64,000 bases of DNA from Brachybacterium sp. P6-10-X1 (GTDB lineage: Bacteria > Actinomycetota > Actinomycetes > Actinomycetales > Dermabacteraceae), in NCBI RefSeq assembly GCF_001969445.1, contig NZ_CP017297.1, positions 806,001 through 870,000 on the forward strand. The letters run 5' to 3'. Every line of letters begins with the position of its first letter. Within the stretch, counting starts at the first letter, position 1. The notes under the pieces were generated by a model. That model did no database searches. It was given only the letters and a program-made list of their open reading frames with translations, and had not been told where the DNA came from. The position numbers were made by a program, and so were the translations under genes. Shown here piece after piece: positions 62,758 through 64,000 of the stretch.

Positions 62758-63134
62758 GCCGCGCCCTCCTCGATGACCTCGACGCGGGGCAGATGACCAC
62801 CTGCACGGCGATCCTCCAGACCCTCCCCAACCCCGCGTGCGAGCACGTGCCGGGGCATCACGACGATTGGCCGATAGACGGTTGCGTGTTCGGCGAACGC
62901 GCCCGCCGCCTTCAGGTGCTCGACGGCCTTACGGATCTCGGGCACCTCGCTCGCGGCCTTCTCCTCGGCCTCCCCGGTCAGGGCTCGGAGGTACCCCGGT
63001 CGGTCCGTGACGTCCCAGACGCCGAACTCGTCGGCATTCTGGAGCGTGAGCACGAGTAGCACCATGGCAAGGCTGGCGCCGCTCTTCTGGAGCTGTTCGA
63101 CGTGATCCGCGATGCTTGCTCGACTTGCCATCAT
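62754..63134 (-). CDS. Hypothetical helical protein, possible wHTH
   Basis: A 126-residue protein (first of two adjacent ATGs; 63131 is the alternative). DHVEQLQKSGASLAMVLLVL is a helical start, ALTGEAEEKAASEVPEIRKA and VEHLKAAGAFAEHATVYRPI suggest a helix-turn-helix with a wing, and the tail is basic. It resembles the next gene in general layout, so the pair may be a diverged duplicate or two DNA-binding subunits. GAGGAGGGG is upstream. It overlaps both neighbours. Confidence 0.62.
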   Translation of the reverse strand: MMASRASIADHVEQLQKSGASLAMVLLVLTLQNADEFGVWDVTDRPGYLRALTGEAEEKAASEVPEIRKAVEHLKAAGAFAEHATVYRPIVVMPRHVLARGVGEGLEDRRAGGHLPRVEVIEEGAA

Positions 63135-63352
63135 TCGTTCCCCTCCTCGGTGTTGTCGTCCTGCCGTCGGCAGAACATGCTTCGTAGCTCGGCGATGCCC
63201 TCGTCGTCGACGAACAGCAGGGCCGCGATGAGGACGGCTGCGTCGGGATGGAGAGATTCTCGGCCCCGCAACAGCCATAGGGCCTCGTCCCTCAGCAGGG
63301 TTACGTCGACGGTGGCCGGCCTCGGCGTGGTCCATGGAGCTTCCGCATTCAT
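63131..63352 (-). CDS. Small hypothetical acidic protein
   Basis: A 73-residue protein. MNAEAPWTTPRPATVDVTLL then RDEALWLLRGRESLHPDAAV and ALLFVDDEGIAELRSMFCRR. No family known. ATG 63352 overlaps the TGA of the upstream gene; a longer N-terminal extension in this frame would overlap that gene and looks artefactual. The C-terminal TGA overlaps the next start. Confidence 0.6.
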   Translation of the reverse strand: MNAEAPWTTPRPATVDVTLLRDEALWLLRGRESLHPDAAVLIAALLFVDDEGIAELRSMFCRRQDDNTEEGNE

Positions 63353-63651
63353 CGGCCACCGCCTCCGTAGCCTCCGAGGATCAGGTGGGCCGGAGTGCTC
63401 GAGGAGTCCAGGAGTCCCTGGGCCACGGCCTGACTGATGGCGGCCTCCAGCTCCCACTCGGTGCAGGGGTACTCATCCCGTGGCCGGGTGAGCATCCGCT
63501 GCAGTGCCGCCTTGCTCGGTGGGCACCACGAATAGTCGGTCTCGGTCTGCCCGCCGTTGACGATTACGGCGACGTGGACCAGGTGCGGTCGATAGGTGTT
63601 CTCGATCCTCAGGTGCTCGACGTAGCCGTCCAGCGGATCGCGGTCATGCAT
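63349..63651 (-). CDS. Small hypothetical protein
   Basis: A 100-residue protein. MHDRDPLDGYVEHLRIENTY, HLVHVAVIVNGGQTETDYSW, EYPCTEWELEAAISQAVAQG and a Gly-rich tail (LILGGYGGGGR). AAGGAG sits 6 nt upstream of ATG 63651. Unknown; the Cys and Trp residues are not in a recognisable zinc motif. It overlaps the next gene by 4 bp. Confidence 0.62.
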   Translation of the reverse strand: MHDRDPLDGYVEHLRIENTYRPHLVHVAVIVNGGQTETDYSWCPPSKAALQRMLTRPRDEYPCTEWELEAAISQAVAQGLLDSSSTPAHLILGGYGGGGR

Positions 63652-63666
63652 GGCGGTCTCCTTCGT

Positions 63667-63686
63667 CCGGGCAGGGGGTAGCCCGG
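63667..63686 (-). other. Hairpin in the leader of the 63349-63651 gene
   Basis: CCGGGC and GCCCGG (63667-63672 and 63681-63686) pair over an 8-nt loop, 15-35 nt upstream of the start codon. It could be a weak terminator of the zinc-protein gene or a control hairpin. Confidence 0.35.
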
Positions 63687-63732
63687 TCGGTTCGTGTAGG
63701 AAGTCATCGAGAGCGACGTGCTCTCCAGGAAG

Positions 63733-64000
63733 TCAGGCGGGCTGGAGGGCTCCGGCATCGGGAACGCTGTCCCCGCTCGACATAGCGGCCCGGTGGGAGT
63801 CACGCCGGGGTCCGTAGTGCCATACGCCCCGTGCGTCGCTCCAGTATCGAGACGGGCCACCGTTCCGGAGGTCCAGGCACTCTCGAGCATCGCCAGGGCC
63901 GCGACGGTGACGCATGAACGGCTTCTCTCCGCTGAACGTCTCGTGGCAGGCTCCGCAGTGCCAGAACCGCGTCCCGTTCTTCAGCTCGGTCCCGCAGGTG
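63733..64000 (-). CDS. FDXHR-like putative zinc-binding protein, 5' end cut by window
   Basis: The visible 88 codons read CGTELKNGTRFWHCGACHET then FSGEKPFMRHR, followed by a Cys at ARECLDL and GGPSRYWSDARGVWHYGPRR. The WHCGACHETFSG...F-x-x-HR pattern is that of the FDXHR putative zinc-binding family of actinobacterial mobile elements, here with FMRHR in place of FDxHR. The start codon is beyond the window. It is the most upstream visible gene of the train. Biochemical function is unknown; zinc binding is inferred from Cys/His spacing. Confidence 0.7.
   Translation of the reverse strand, partial: TCGTELKNGTRFWHCGACHETFSGEKPFMRHRRGPGDARECLDLRNGGPSRYWSDARGVWHYGPRRDSHRAAMSSGDSVPDAGALQPA

Larger units (their letters stand above)
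56585..64000. mobile_element. Left part of an integrative element at tRNA-Met (attL side)
   Basis: The 3' end of the tRNA is followed at once by non-host features: a tyrosine integrase whose gene faces the tRNA, a GIY-YIG protein, an IS3-family copy, hairpin-rich spacers, and a train of unknown small genes. Conserved backbone genes stop at the tRNA. The attR copy of the tRNA 3' end is not in the window, so the right boundary and type (genomic island, AICE, or phage satellite) are open. No structural phage or conjugation gene is visible here. Confidence 0.8.

Overview
The window is high-GC actinobacterial chromosome. Gene content and order point to the order Micrococcales, and Dermabacteraceae such as Brachybacterium is my best guess; that is inference, since no search was run. 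The order pepA, lpdA/E2, lipB, lipA, DUF4191, RDD protein, glnA1, glnE, glnA2, panB, Nif3-like, DUF3052, aceE, fabD, acpP, fabF parallels the Mycobacterium tuberculosis stretch from about Rv2213 to Rv2245, so most of the window is a conserved actinobacterial backbone.

Region by region. 0-11.9 kb, mostly minus strand: two SPOUT RNA methyltransferases, tRNA-Leu, a tightly coupled alaS-ruvX-mltG-aroE run downstream of rpsD, then rarA, pyrD and a pair of small membrane proteins. 12-24.3 kb: pepA, the E3 and E2 subunits of 2-oxoacid dehydrogenase (the E2 has two lipoyl domains almost identical in DNA), a membrane protein with a degenerate kinase-like domain, lipB-lipA, DUF4191, an RDD protein, glnA1 and a DUF4383 protein. 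24.5-30 kb: a probable accessory stress or drug-response module, with a TetR-ABC exporter operon diverging from a histidine kinase/response regulator pair and four 11-bp tandem repeats between them. 30-44.2 kb: a PD-(D/E)XK-like protein, glnE and glnA2, a lipoprotein, panB, map, polyphosphate glucokinase, RNase P RNA, yaaA, and sufS-sufU coupled to a Nif3-like gene. 44.2-56.4 kb: tRNA-Val, DUF3052, aceE, the fabD-fabH-acpP-fabF cluster, DUF3145, a deformylase-like gene, an OsmC protein, tRNA-Asn, and a LacI regulator diverging from a GH5-like hydrolase.

From the 3' end of a CAT-anticodon tRNA (tRNA-Met, 56508-56584) to the end of the window the sequence is the left part of an integrative element. 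It has a tyrosine integrase facing the tRNA, a GIY-YIG protein, a complete IS3-family insertion with 24-bp inverted repeats and a 3-bp target duplication, and a minus-strand train of small uncharacterised genes. The most upstream gene of that train that is visible encodes a Cys/His zinc-binding protein resembling the FDXHR family. The non-coding parts of the element are rich in small triloop hairpins. The right end of the element lies outside the window.

Functionally, the backbone joins lipoate synthesis (lipB, lipA) with the lipoylated E2 and E3, supplies acetyl-CoA (aceE) to fatty-acid synthesis (fab cluster), and holds the core of nitrogen assimilation (glnA1 with a candidate adenylylation tyrosine, its adenylyltransferase glnE, and glnA2). 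The least explained parts are the element's gene train and leader hairpins, the 11-bp repeat array, and the membrane pseudokinase-like protein.
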